Assembly: GCF_019430945.1 (NCBI RefSeq)
Contig: NZ_JAHYCB010000004.1
Coordinates: forward strand, 558,001 to 622,000
DNA from: Neorhizobium populisoli
GTDB lineage: Bacteria > Pseudomonadota > Alphaproteobacteria > Rhizobiales > Rhizobiaceae
Direction of reading: 5' to 3'
Length of the DNA stretch: 64,000 nucleotides
Shown here: positions 23,086 to 31,951 of the stretch, in pieces
How positions within the stretch are numbered: the stretch's first letter is position 1
Layout of the letters: each line of letters starts with the position of its first letter
The notes under the pieces: generated by a model
Told to the model about the DNA's origin: nothing
The model's database searches: none
Seen by the model: the letters and a program-made list of their open reading frames with translations, nothing else
Made by a program: the position numbers and the translations under genes

Positions 23086-25536
23086 TTACATTCGCACTCG
23101 CTCGGCCTTCGGGTCGTACATCGGCGAAAGCGACGCCTCCGCCTTAACCCGCCGGCCGGCGATTTCGATTTCGTAATTCGAAGCCAGCATATCGGTTGCG
23201 CTCTCGTCTTTGCAGGGCACATAGCCGAGACCGACCGCGCCGCCGAGGAAATGGCCGTAATTACCGGACGTGATCGTCCCGACGATCTTTCCGTCGCGGA
23301 CGACAGCCTCGTTGTGGAAGAGCAGCGGTTGAGGGTTGGTCAGGCGGAACTGTAACAGCCGGCGGTCAAGCCCGGCCTCTTGCTTCCGCAGCACCGCATC
23401 GCGGCCGAGGAAATCAGCTTTGTCCGTCTTCACTGCGAAACCAAGGCCGGCTTCCAGCACATGGTCCTCATCCGTGATGTCATGGCCGAAATGGCGGAAG
23501 GCCTTTTCGATGCGGCACGAATCCAGCGTGTGAATGCCGCAGAGTTTCAGGCCGATATCGGCTCCAGCCTCTTCCAGCGCTTCGAAGACATGTGCCGTCT
23601 GGTCGGTCGAGACGTAAAGCTCCCAGCCAAGTTCGCCGACATAGGTGACCCGATGGGCGCGGGCGAGGCCCATGCCGATCTCGATCTCGCGGGCGGTGCC
23701 AAAGGGATGCACCGTATTGGAAAAGTCGTTTGGGCTGACCTTCTGGATCAGTTCGCGCGATTTCGGCCCCATCAGGCAGATCACGCTTTCGGCAGCAGTT
23801 ACATCGGTGATTACGACGAACTCGTCGCCGAGGTTCTTGCGCAGCCAGGCAAGGTCACGCTGCAGCGTCGCACCCGGCACGACGAGCAGGAAAGCGGTCT
23901 CGGAAAGGCGGGTGACGGTAAGGTCGCTCTCGATGCCGCCCTTTCGGTTCAGCATCTGGGTATAGACGATGCGGTCCACTAGCACGTCGATCTGGTTGGC
24001 GCAGAGGCGGTTGAGGAAGATGCAAGCATCACGGCCCTCGACGCGGATCTTGCCGAACGAGGTCATGTCGAACAGACCAACGCCGGTGCGCACCGCCATA
24101 TGCTCGTCGCGCTGGTTTTCGAACCAGTTCTGCCTCTGCCAGCTATAGCGGTATTCGCGCTCCTGGCCTGGCTTGGCGAACCAGTTGGCGCGCTCCCAGC
24201 CTGCCACCTCGCCGAACACAGCGCCGCGTGCCTTCAGATGTTCGTGGATCGGCGAGCGGCGTACGCCGCGGGCCGTCGCCATCTGACGATAGGGGAAATG
24301 GTCGGCATAGAGCAGGCCGAGCGTTTCGGTGACGCGCTCCTTCAGGTAGCGGCGGTTCTTCTGGAAGGGCTGGGCGCGGCGGATATCGACTTCCCAGAGG
24401 TCGAAGGGCGCTTCGCCATCGTTCATCCATTGCGCCAGCGCCATGCCGGCGCCGCCGGAGGAAACGATGCCGATGGAGTTGTAGCCGGCGGCAACCCAAT
24501 AACCCTTCAGTTCCGGCGCTTCGCCGAGATAATAGCGGTCGTCGGGGGTAAAGCTCTCAGGGCCGTTGAAGAAGGTGTGGATGCCGGCGGTTTCCAGCAT
24601 CGGCATGCGGTTGATCGCCATTTCCAGGATCGGCTGGAAATGGTCGAAATCCTCCGGCAACTGATCGAAGCAGAAATCCTCGCGGATTTTCTCGCCCGCC
24701 GGCGGCCAGGGCTTGGCGACCGGCTCGAAGGCGCCGACCAGCATCTTGCCGGCATCCTCCTTGTAATAGGTGCATTCGTCCGGCACGCGCAGCACCGGCA
24801 GTTGTTTCAGCCCGGCGATCGGTTCAGTGACGATGTAGAAATGCTCGCAGGCATGCAGCGGCACGGTGACGCCAGACGAGGCGGCAAGATCACGACCCCA
24901 CATGCCGGCGCAGTTGACGACATTTTCCGTCTCGATGACGTATCGCTCGCCATTCTGCTCGCAGGCCACGCCGGTGACGCGGCCATCCTTGGCGATGACT
25001 TCGGTGACCTTTACGCCTTCGAGGACGGTGGCACCGTTCTGGCGTGCGCCTTTGGCGAGCGCCATGGCGATATTGGCCGGATCGCACTGGCCGTCGAGCG
25101 GCAGATGTACGGCGGCCTTGATGTCACCGATGTTCAAGTGCGGATACATCGCCTTCGCCTCGTCCGGCGAGATTTCGCGGACATCGATATTGAAGGCGCG
25201 AGCAAGCGAGGCCTGGCGGTAGATTTCCTCTTTCCGCTCCTCCGTCAGCGCCACGGTCATCGAGCCGTTTTGCTTCATGCCGGTTCCGATGCCGGTTTCC
25301 GCCTCCAGCTTTACGTAGAGATCGGCGGAATATTTGGCGAGCCGGGTCATGTTCTGGCTGGCGCGCAACTGGCCGATCAAGCCGGCTGCGTGCCACGTGG
25401 TGCCGGAGGTGAGCTGCTTGCGTTCCAACAGCACGACATCCGTCCAGCCGAGCTTGGCCAGGTGATATGCGACCGAACAGCCGGAGACGCCGCCGCCGAT
25501 GATCACTGCTCGGGCTTTCGAGGGGATCGTTTTCAT
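23086..25536 (-). CDS. Dimethylglycine/sarcosine dehydrogenase-like FAD-GcvT fusion, copy 1
   Basis: 816 residues. The N-terminal DAO-type FAD domain (AVIIGGGVSGCSVAYHL) has SGTTWHAAG, whose His49 matches the covalent flavin-attachment histidine of dimethylglycine dehydrogenase. From about residue 430 a GcvT-like tetrahydrofolate-binding aminomethyltransferase half follows (GLFDMTSFGKIRVEG, MGPKSRELI, GELGWELYV). It should oxidatively demethylate dimethylglycine or sarcosine and pass the C1 unit to THF. The ATG at 25536 overlaps the stop of the upstream paralogue as ATGA, so the two are translationally coupled. Confidence 0.9.
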   Translation of the reverse strand: MKTIPSKARAVIIGGGVSGCSVAYHLAKLGWTDVVLLERKQLTSGTTWHAAGLIGQLRASQNMTRLAKYSADLYVKLEAETGIGTGMKQNGSMTVALTEERKEEIYRQASLARAFNIDVREISPDEAKAMYPHLNIGDIKAAVHLPLDGQCDPANIAMALAKGARQNGATVLEGVKVTEVIAKDGRVTGVACEQNGERYVIETENVVNCAGMWGRDLAASSGVTVPLHACEHFYIVTEPIAGLKQLPVLRVPDECTYYKEDAGKMLVGAFEPVAKPWPPAGEKIREDFCFDQLPEDFDHFQPILEMAINRMPMLETAGIHTFFNGPESFTPDDRYYLGEAPELKGYWVAAGYNSIGIVSSGGAGMALAQWMNDGEAPFDLWEVDIRRAQPFQKNRRYLKERVTETLGLLYADHFPYRQMATARGVRRSPIHEHLKARGAVFGEVAGWERANWFAKPGQEREYRYSWQRQNWFENQRDEHMAVRTGVGLFDMTSFGKIRVEGRDACIFLNRLCANQIDVLVDRIVYTQMLNRKGGIESDLTVTRLSETAFLLVVPGATLQRDLAWLRKNLGDEFVVITDVTAAESVICLMGPKSRELIQKVSPNDFSNTVHPFGTAREIEIGMGLARAHRVTYVGELGWELYVSTDQTAHVFEALEEAGADIGLKLCGIHTLDSCRIEKAFRHFGHDITDEDHVLEAGLGFAVKTDKADFLGRDAVLRKQEAGLDRRLLQFRLTNPQPLLFHNEAVVRDGKIVGTITSGNYGHFLGGAVGLGYVPCKDESATDMLASNYEIEIAGRRVKAEASLSPMYDPKAERVRM

Positions 25537-27983
25537 GCGCGGATCCTCTCGTTTGCCGAGTCCCAAAGGGCCTGTTCCGCCTGCACGGTGGCCTTGAAGC
25601 GATCTCCGAAAATCTCGACTTCGAGTTCCGTTCCGGGCTCTGCAAGATCGGCGCGCAACATGCCGAGTGCGATGGATTTGCCGGTGCGGTAACCCCAGTT
25701 GCCGGAGGTCGTCTCGCCGACCACCTCGCCGCCATGCCAGAGCGTCGACATGTAAGGCGCGTCGCAATCGCCGGCGTCGACGACAAGCGTCACGAAGCGC
25801 CTCCTGACGCCTTGCTGCTTTTCGGCGGCGAGTGCCGCCTTGCCCCTGAAATCCGGTTTCGACCAGTCGACGAAACGTTCGAGCCCACCCTGTAACACGG
25901 TGTAATCGGTCGAAAGATCGCCCTTCCAGGCGCGATAGCCTTTTTCGATGCGCAGGCAGTCCAGCGCTTCCATGCCGAAGGGTTTGAGACCGTGTTTCTG
26001 GCCGGCTGCCCAGACGGCATCGAAGATGATTGCCGTGTCATCGAGCTTGGTATGGATTTCCCAGCCCAATTCGCCGGCGAAGGAGACGCGCACCAACTGG
26101 CACCAGCGGCTGGCAATCTGGCAGGATTGATGCGTGAGCCAGCCCTTCGAAAGATCGGCGTCGCTGACTTCGGCCAGGATATCGCGGCTCTTCGGGCCGG
26201 AGAGGATCTGGCAGGAGAATTGCTCGGTGACATCGTCGATCGAGAAGGCGGCATCCGTTGGCAGATGTTTCTTCAGCCAGTCGAGGTCGTGCCACTGGGC
26301 GGTGGCGGCGGTGATCAGGAAGAAGAAATCCTCATCCAGCATCATCACGGACATTTCCGTGACGATGCGGCCCTTGTCGTCGGCGAAATAGGCGAGCCCG
26401 ATGCGGCCGGGTTTCGGCACCTTGCCGGTGATCAGCGAGGAGAACCATTCGGTGGCGCCCGTTCCCTTGACTCGGTAGCGGGAAAAACCCGGCAGATCGA
26501 GAATGCCGGCGGCATCGCGGACTGCGAGACATTCCTCCTCGATGCGCTGGCTCCAGGGCCCTTCGCGGTTCCAGGTCTGGGTCGCTTCCTCCGATGTGTT
26601 ATCGCCCGGTTTGGCATACCACATGGCGCGCTCCCAGCCGTTATAGGGCTTGAACTGGGCGCCGAGCGCGGCGATGCGGTCATGGATCGGCGACAGTTTT
26701 TTCCCGCGCCCTGCCGGCCAATAGTGTTTCGGGAAATGCATCGCATATTCGTGGCCGTAGATTTCCATGCCTTTGGAGATGCAATAATCCGGGTGGGAGG
26801 CGAAGGATGTGTAGCGGCGCGGGTCGCAGCTCCACATGTCCCATTCGGTTTCGCCTTCGGTCACCCATTCGGCCAGGACCTTGCCGGCGCCGCCGGCCTG
26901 GCAGATGCCGAAAGTGAAGACGCAGGCCTCGAAAGCGTTCGGCACGCCGGGCATCGGGCCGATCAGCGGATTGCCGTCCGGCGCATAGGGGATCGGTCCG
27001 TTGATGATGCGCGACAGGCCGGCCGTGCCGAGGATCGGCACGCGGGCAACAGCGTCGTTCAGATACCACTCCAGCCGGTCGAGATCGTCGGGGAAAAGCT
27101 GGAAGGAGAAATCGTCCGGCATCGGGTCATCCGCTGTTACCCAGTGGGCCCGGCAGTTCCTCTCATAGGGGCCGAGATTCATGCCGTTTTTCTCCTGCCG
27201 GAGATAATAGGAGCTGTCGACGTCCCGCAGCAGCGGCAGCTTGTGGCCGGCCTCCCTGGACCAGGCGGCAAGTTCGGGGATCTCGTCGAACAGGATATAT
27301 TGATGGCTCATCACCATCATCGGCACGTCGCGGCCGAACAGTTTTCCCACCTCGCGGGCATAATACCCGGCGGCGTTGACCACATATTCGCAGGCGATCT
27401 CACCCTTCGGCGTGGTCAGGATCCAGTCGCCCTTTTCCCGGCGCGCCGCCGTGACGGGACAGAAGCGGATAATCTTCGCACCCATGTCGCGGGCACCCTT
27501 TGCCAGCGCCTGGGTCAGCTGCGCCGGATCGATGTCGCCGTCATAGGGGTCATAAAGCGCCCCGGTCAGTTCGTGGGTTTCGAGAAAGGGATACCTTTGC
27601 CGCATCTCGTCCGGTGAAATGATGTCGAGGTCCATCCCCTGATAACGACCCATGCCGACGACGCGCTTGAACTCCCGCAGGCGTTCGTTGTTGTGGCCGA
27701 GGCGGATCGAGCCGGTCACATGGTAGTTCATCGGATAATCGACCATCGCGCCCAGCTCCCGATAAAGCGAGGCGGAATAACGCTGCATGTTCATGATCGA
27801 CCAGGAAGACGAGAAGGTCGGCACATTGCCGGCCGCGTGCCAGGTGGAGCCGGCGGTCAGCTCGTTCTTTTCCAGAAGCACGCAATCCGTCCAGCCAGCC
27901 TTGGCGAGATGGTAGAGCGACGACGCCCCCACCGCTCCCCCGCCGATGATCACCACGCGCGCCCGTTCCGGCAATTCCGACAT
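25533..27983 (-). CDS. Dimethylglycine/sarcosine dehydrogenase-like FAD-GcvT fusion, copy 2
   Basis: 816 residues, the same length as its downstream partner but clearly diverged. FAD fingerprint VVIIGGGAVGASSLYHLAKAG; AGSTWHAAG places the covalent flavin histidine again at His49. The GcvT half begins near 480 (GILDLPGFSRYRVKG, LSGPKSRDILAE, GELGWEIHTKL). AGGGGAGAGACG precedes the ATG. One copy probably acts on dimethylglycine and the other on sarcosine, completing betaine to glycine; which is which cannot be told here. It is the first gene of the pair, divergent from a LysR-type regulator. Confidence 0.9.
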   Translation of the reverse strand: MSELPERARVVIIGGGAVGASSLYHLAKAGWTDCVLLEKNELTAGSTWHAAGNVPTFSSSWSIMNMQRYSASLYRELGAMVDYPMNYHVTGSIRLGHNNERLREFKRVVGMGRYQGMDLDIISPDEMRQRYPFLETHELTGALYDPYDGDIDPAQLTQALAKGARDMGAKIIRFCPVTAARREKGDWILTTPKGEIACEYVVNAAGYYAREVGKLFGRDVPMMVMSHQYILFDEIPELAAWSREAGHKLPLLRDVDSSYYLRQEKNGMNLGPYERNCRAHWVTADDPMPDDFSFQLFPDDLDRLEWYLNDAVARVPILGTAGLSRIINGPIPYAPDGNPLIGPMPGVPNAFEACVFTFGICQAGGAGKVLAEWVTEGETEWDMWSCDPRRYTSFASHPDYCISKGMEIYGHEYAMHFPKHYWPAGRGKKLSPIHDRIAALGAQFKPYNGWERAMWYAKPGDNTSEEATQTWNREGPWSQRIEEECLAVRDAAGILDLPGFSRYRVKGTGATEWFSSLITGKVPKPGRIGLAYFADDKGRIVTEMSVMMLDEDFFFLITAATAQWHDLDWLKKHLPTDAAFSIDDVTEQFSCQILSGPKSRDILAEVSDADLSKGWLTHQSCQIASRWCQLVRVSFAGELGWEIHTKLDDTAIIFDAVWAAGQKHGLKPFGMEALDCLRIEKGYRAWKGDLSTDYTVLQGGLERFVDWSKPDFRGKAALAAEKQQGVRRRFVTLVVDAGDCDAPYMSTLWHGGEVVGETTSGNWGYRTGKSIALGMLRADLAEPGTELEVEIFGDRFKATVQAEQALWDSANERIRA

Positions 27984-28094
27984 CGTCTCTCCCCTGATTT
28001 TGAGTGGAGTTTTCCAGCGGAATTGATCGCCATCAAGCAGGCAGAAATGGCTTTATTGATCGAGGAATTCGATTAGATTTGAAGCCAGAGTTTG

Positions 28095-28233
28095 CCCCTC
28101 ACCCTAACCCTCTCCCCGCTTGCGGGGAGAGGGGACGTGCCATGCTCGACACTGGTAATTGGGGCGAGGATGGTGCCACATCTTCCTTCTCCCCGTCAGA
28201 ACGGGGAGAAGGTGCCGGCAGGCGGATGAGGGG
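28095..28233. repeat. Rhizobial mosaic palindromic repeat (B-to-A orientation)
   Basis: CCCCTCACCCTAACCCTCTC and CCCCGCTTGCGGGG (type B) at left, then GACGTGCCATGCTCGACACT. At right are CTTCTCCCCGTCAGAACGGGG and GCCGGCAGGCGGATGAGGGG (type A). It is an inverted copy of 22915-23053, so the DMGDH-like gene pair is framed by inverted repeats of about 139 bp each. Confidence 0.8.
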
Positions 28234-28255
28234 CTAATCACGCGGGAGCAACAAA

Positions 28256-29107
28256 ATGCAAATCGACCTGATCGAAACATTCCTCGACCTGATGGAAACC
28301 CGCAGCTTCAACCGCACGGCGGAGCGGCTGAACATCACCCAATCGACCGTCTCGCATCGGGTCAACGCGCTGGAGACGGCGTTCAACCGCAAGCTTTTCA
28401 GCCGTGGCAAGGGCGGCACGTTGCCGACGGCGGCGGGCTTGAGGCTCGTCGACCACGCCAAGGCGCTGCAGAGCCAGTGGCACGAGGCGGCGCGGGCGGT
28501 GGAGGCGGCGGGCACTTATGAACGAGCAATGCGGATCGGCATCCAGCATGATGTGGCCGAACTGGTGGTCGGGCGCTTCCTGAAGGCGATGCGTAGCGAG
28601 ATGCCGGGCACCTCGATCTATCTCGAGGGCGACTACTCCAACCAGATGAACCGCGATCTCGGGGCCGGCGACCTTGATCTTGCCGTGCTCTACACACCCC
28701 ATCATTTGCCCGACCTGCATTACGAACGGATCGGTGAGATCGCCTATATCCTCGTCAGCACCAATGCCGGGACAATCGCGGACATCCGTTTGGAGGACTA
28801 TATCTACGCCAATTATTCGCCGTCCTTTGATCGCGCGCACAGGCTGGTCATGCCGCAATTCGCCTCGGCGCCGGTCTCGACCGGCCGCGACCTGATCGCC
28901 GCCGAACTCATCTCGACGCTCGGCGGTGCCGCCTATGTGACGCGCTGGACGGCTGAAGCCCTGAAGGCAAAAGGCATAGCTCAGCCTGTCGAAGATGCGC
29001 CGGTGATCGCGCAGGCTGTGCATGCGGCGACCAATATCCGCTCCCGCCACGCCCATCAGCACCGGCGGCTGATGGCCATCCTGTCCGATCTCATCTCGGC
29101 TGCATAA
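28256..29107 (+). CDS. LysR-family transcriptional regulator
   Basis: 283 residues. The N-terminal winged HTH (1-60) reads FLDLMETRSFNRTAERLNITQSTVSHRVNALE, typical of LysR proteins, followed by the linker helix and a periplasmic-binding-protein-like effector domain (about 90-280). GGGAG 7 nt before the ATG is the ribosome-binding site. It is divergent from the DMGDH-like operon and, by LysR convention, could control it; a mosaic repeat occupies part of the shared promoter. The inducer is unknown. The GlxA-type protein at 12.4 kb is the other candidate regulator of the island. Confidence 0.9.
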   Translation: MQIDLIETFLDLMETRSFNRTAERLNITQSTVSHRVNALETAFNRKLFSRGKGGTLPTAAGLRLVDHAKALQSQWHEAARAVEAAGTYERAMRIGIQHDVAELVVGRFLKAMRSEMPGTSIYLEGDYSNQMNRDLGAGDLDLAVLYTPHHLPDLHYERIGEIAYILVSTNAGTIADIRLEDYIYANYSPSFDRAHRLVMPQFASAPVSTGRDLIAAELISTLGGAAYVTRWTAEALKAKGIAQPVEDAPVIAQAVHAATNIRSRHAHQHRRLMAILSDLISAA

Positions 29108-29108
29108 C

Positions 29109-29567
29109 TCACATCTTCTCGCCCGGCATCCGGCTTGCCTGCCGAATCCAGTCGACGAACTGCGCTTCGTCGAATTTTCCGTCCTCGGCGATATGCAGGT
29201 AGCGCGCTTCCTTGGTCTTGGAATCGACCGGCGGCATGGGATCGAGCAGCTTGCCGCGGAAGAACGCGAGCTTGATGTATTTGTCGAAACAGTGGATGCC
29301 GAGAAACCAGGTCTCGCCATCCATCCCGTAAAGCGGCGAATTCCATTTCACCGCTTTTTTGATATCGGGGAGGGTGGTTTCGATCAGCGCGTCGAGCCTG
29401 CGCCCGACATCGCTTTTCCAGCCCGGCATGGCGGCGATATAGGCCTGTACCGGTTCGTTGCCATAACCCTTGGCGATCTGCGGATTGCCGCCGGACAGCA
29501 GGGTGGGTTCGGATGCCGGGCCGGTTTCATTGCTCTTCGCCGGCTTGCGGGACATCTGTTTCGCCAT
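29109..29567 (-). CDS. DUF1801-family protein
   Basis: 152 residues. A basic, disordered N-terminus (MAKQMSRKPAKSNE) precedes a DUF1801/YdhG-like domain with the family signature IKKAVKWNSPLYGMDG and a beta-rich segment (WFLGIHCFDKYIKLAFF). Function of the family is not established. GGAGG 7 nt upstream supports the ATG. The gene is convergent with LysR, ending 1 bp after it, and faces the spermidine-synthase-like gene. I see no pathway connection. Confidence 0.82.
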   Translation of the reverse strand: MAKQMSRKPAKSNETGPASEPTLLSGGNPQIAKGYGNEPVQAYIAAMPGWKSDVGRRLDALIETTLPDIKKAVKWNSPLYGMDGETWFLGIHCFDKYIKLAFFRGKLLDPMPPVDSKTKEARYLHIAEDGKFDEAQFVDWIRQASRMPGEKM

Positions 29568-29688
29568 CAGGTTTCCTCCATGTATTCATCCCAAACTATA
29601 CGAAGCGGCCTCGTATTGCATCGATCTGGAGGTGTTTTCCGGATCAAGCCTGTGTTAGGAGGCGCCTCCACAACGACGAGACAGACCG

Positions 29689-30360
29689 ATGCTTCCCTGG
29701 ATAGAACTTGACCGAGCAACCATTCCCGGCGAGGGCGGCGAGCTGCGCCTGAAACAGCGCGGTCAGGAGTTTTCCATCATGCTCGGCTCTACCGAGCTGA
29801 TGAACAGCCGGCTGAGCGGCTCGGAAGAAGCGCTGGCGACGCTCTCACTGGAGCGGATCGCCGGGCGAAAGGACGCCCATATGCTGATCGGCGGCCTTGG
29901 CATGGGATTCACGTTGCGAGCAGCGCTTGCGGCCGCGCCGGAGGATATAAAAATCACGGTTGCCGAGCTCGTGCCCGCTGTTGTTGCATGGGCACGCGGG
30001 CCGATGGTGGATTTTCATAAGGGCACGCTCGATGATCCGCATGTCGATACCCACGTAGGCGATGTCGGCGCGCTGATCCGCTCGAAGAAGGCTGCCTATG
30101 ACGCCATCCTGCTCGATGTCGACAACGGCCCCGATGGGCTGACGCGCGCCTCGAACGATAGCCTCTACAACTACATCGGCCTGCGCGCCGCCAAAACGGC
30201 CTTGCGCGCCGGCGGCGTGCTGGCCGTCTGGTCTTCTGCTCCGGATGCCGCCTTTACGCGCCGGCTGAAGGAGGTCGGCTTTGCCGCCGAGGAAGTGCAT
30301 GTGCGGGCGCATGGCAAGCGCGGCGCCAAGCACGTCATCTGGATGGCTGTGAACCGCTGA
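29689..30360 (+). CDS. Spermidine synthase-like methyltransferase-fold protein
   Basis: 223 residues. A short N-terminal beta region (GELRLKQRGQEFSIMLGSTELMNS) precedes a Rossmann-like core with HMLIGGLGMGFTLRAAL (cofactor loop), VAELVPAVVAWA and YDAILLDVDNGP, the DxDNGP-type motif of spermine/spermidine synthase-domain proteins. Such short homologues often lie alone and have no proven polyamine activity. The ribosome-binding site is weak. No polyamine genes are nearby. Confidence 0.8.
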   Translation: MLPWIELDRATIPGEGGELRLKQRGQEFSIMLGSTELMNSRLSGSEEALATLSLERIAGRKDAHMLIGGLGMGFTLRAALAAAPEDIKITVAELVPAVVAWARGPMVDFHKGTLDDPHVDTHVGDVGALIRSKKAAYDAILLDVDNGPDGLTRASNDSLYNYIGLRAAKTALRAGGVLAVWSSAPDAAFTRRLKEVGFAAEEVHVRAHGKRGAKHVIWMAVNR

Positions 30361-30365
30361 GGGTC

Positions 30366-31082
30366 TCAGCTTTTTTCTTCATGCTCCAGCGAGCCTGAAG
30401 CCGTTGGCAGCAGCGAGAAGAGATGGGCGTTCATCGCGGCTTGCGCCCATTCGGGATTGTGCGCCTTCAGCGCCGCGAGGATTTCCCGATGCTGTGCATG
30501 GGTGCGGCGGGTGCGCACCTCGACCGGCTCGGAATAGCGGTTGAAGATCGAGGCCGGCAGTTCCAGCGAGGAGGCGAGGATCTTTTCCAGCCGCGGGCTT
30601 TCGGCGGCGGCGGCGATCACCGCGTGGAATTCGCTATTCAGCTTGTCGAAACCTTCCAGATGTTCGTTCCAGCCCAGTTCCTCAAACTGGGCTTCCATCA
30701 CCCGTTCCATCTCCTGCAGCCGCAAGAGGTCCGTATCGGAAATACGCGTCGCGGCACGGCTGGCCGCATGGCCTTCAAGGATCGCGCGTAGTCGGAAGAT
30801 TTCCATCGCGTCGTTCAACGAGAAGTCCGCGACGATGCCGCGCCGGTAGCGTTCCAGCACGACGAGGCCCTCGGCATTCAGCCGGTTCAGCGCTTCGCGT
30901 ACGGGCGTGCGGGAGACGCCGATCGCGGTCGCCAGCTGGTTTTCCAGAAGCTTGTCGCCGGACCGCATCTCGCCGGTCAGGATCATGTGGCGGATGCGAT
31001 GGTATGCCGTTTCCACCGCACTGGTGGAGCCGCCGTCCTTGCTTGTGTCTTTGCTCGTCTCGTTTTTCAAGTCATTGCCCAT
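30366..31082 (-). CDS. GntR-family regulator, FadR/FCD subfamily
   Basis: 238 residues. Winged HTH at about 22-90 (AYHRIRHMILTGEMRSGDKLLENQLATAIGVSRTPVREALNRL) and an all-helical FCD ligand domain from about 95 (FRLRAILEGHAASRAA, EFHAVIAAAAESPRL, HREILAALKAHNPEWA), whose Asp/His pattern usually binds a metal and a small carboxylate. It is divergent from the FMN-reductase/luciferase-like operon. Two GTATAC-centred sites lie in the divergent region, fitting this subfamily's short palindromic operators. A third sits on the gentisate promoter. Confidence 0.92.
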   Translation of the reverse strand: MGNDLKNETSKDTSKDGGSTSAVETAYHRIRHMILTGEMRSGDKLLENQLATAIGVSRTPVREALNRLNAEGLVVLERYRRGIVADFSLNDAMEIFRLRAILEGHAASRAATRISDTDLLRLQEMERVMEAQFEELGWNEHLEGFDKLNSEFHAVIAAAAESPRLEKILASSLELPASIFNRYSEPVEVRTRRTHAQHREILAALKAHNPEWAQAAMNAHLFSLLPTASGSLEHEEKS

Positions 31083-31142
31083 GCTGCATTTATTCGAATG
31101 ATGAGGGAAAAGCAGCCTGCCGTCTAGAGATGCAGCCGATCA

Positions 31143-31160
31143 AAAAGTGTATACCAATTC
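31143..31160. promoter_or_regulatory. GTATAC-centred operator candidate 1 (GntR side)
   Basis: AAAAAGTGTATACCAATT, with core GTATAC at 31149-31154. It lies 61-78 bp upstream of the GntR start. The core is 62 bp from that of site 2, about six helical turns. Confidence 0.55.
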
Positions 31161-31203
31161 AACGAAATCGATTTGAGGATAACGGGTGACGCTTGACTTC
31201 ATC

Positions 31204-31222
31204 CAAAAAGGTATACAAAACT
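31204..31222. promoter_or_regulatory. GTATAC-centred operator candidate 2 (oxidoreductase side)
   Basis: CAAAAAGGTATACAAAACT, with core GTATAC at 31211-31216. A TTGACT (31193-31198) lies just upstream, so the site sits in or next to the promoter of the FMN-reductase operon, where binding should repress. Confidence 0.55.
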
Positions 31223-31273
31223 CATTTCAAGGATGCCTGAGGAGGCGATCGGCTTCGGCCGAGGGAGGAATAA

Positions 31274-31885
31274 ATGACTCAGACAAGAAAGCCGTTCATC
31301 GTCGGCATCGGCGGCACTCAGCGTGCCGGCTCCAGCTCGGAGCTTGCGCTTCGTTATTGCCTGTCGGCCGCTGAAAAGGCGGGTGCCGAAACGGACATCA
31401 TCTGTGGCGCAGCCCTTGAGCTGCCGCTTTTCGATCCGGGTGTTACCCACCGCACGCCGGCCACGCTCCGCCTCATCCAGGCGCTCCGCCGCGCCGATGG
31501 CGTCGTCATCGCCACGCCGAGCTATCACGGCGGCATGTCGGGCATGATCAAGAATGCGATCGATTACACCGAAGATATGCGCGAAGACGCGCGCTCCTAT
31601 TTCGATGGCCGCGCCGTCGGCTGCATCGTCTGTGCTGCCGGTGACCAGGCACTTGGTTCCGGCCTGATGGGCCTGCGCATGGTCGTGCATGCCCTTCGCG
31701 GCTGGCCGACGCCCTATGCTGCGACCATCAAGTCCAATGAAAAGCCTTTCATCGACGGCCAGCCGGCCAAGCGGGAAGTGGCACAGGCGCTTGAGATCGT
31801 TGCCTCGCAGGTCGTCGATTTTGCGCGCATGGCGATGGCGAGCCGCGTCGAAGATGCGAGCCCGCGCCTCGTGGTTTCCAACTGA
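31274..31885 (+). CDS. NADPH-dependent FMN reductase
   Basis: 203 residues, flavodoxin-like. The phosphate-binding loop GIGGTQRAGSSSELA (about 12-26) and the flavin-binding ATPSYHGGMSGMIKNAIDY (about 80-97) are diagnostic of this family. It should supply reduced FMN. GGGAGGA 4 nt before the ATG fixes the start. It is first gene of an operon with a luciferase-like monooxygenase and an alpha/beta-hydrolase, so it is most likely the reductase of a two-component monooxygenase. Control by the divergent GntR protein is likely. Confidence 0.88.
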   Translation: MTQTRKPFIVGIGGTQRAGSSSELALRYCLSAAEKAGAETDIICGAALELPLFDPGVTHRTPATLRLIQALRRADGVVIATPSYHGGMSGMIKNAIDYTEDMREDARSYFDGRAVGCIVCAAGDQALGSGLMGLRMVVHALRGWPTPYAATIKSNEKPFIDGQPAKREVAQALEIVASQVVDFARMAMASRVEDASPRLVVSN

Positions 31886-31951
31886 TCATTTCATAACCAG
31901 CGTCTTTACCGTTCAGCCTTTCGAAGGGCGGCGGTCCATGCGGAGTTTTCC

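Noticed and set aside
26000-27617. Long plus-strand open frame
   Set aside because: Antisense to the second DMGDH-like gene; no recognisable domain.
768-28233. Multiple palindromic repeats considered as a CRISPR array or insertion sequences
   Set aside because: Copies are kilobases apart with no regular spacers, no cas genes, no transposase and no target-site duplications that I can see; they fit rhizobial intergenic mosaic repeats.
31193-31217. TTGACT...TATACA as a full promoter of the FMN-reductase operon
   Set aside because: Spacing is only 13 bp, too short for a standard sigma-70 promoter, so I list only the operator candidate.
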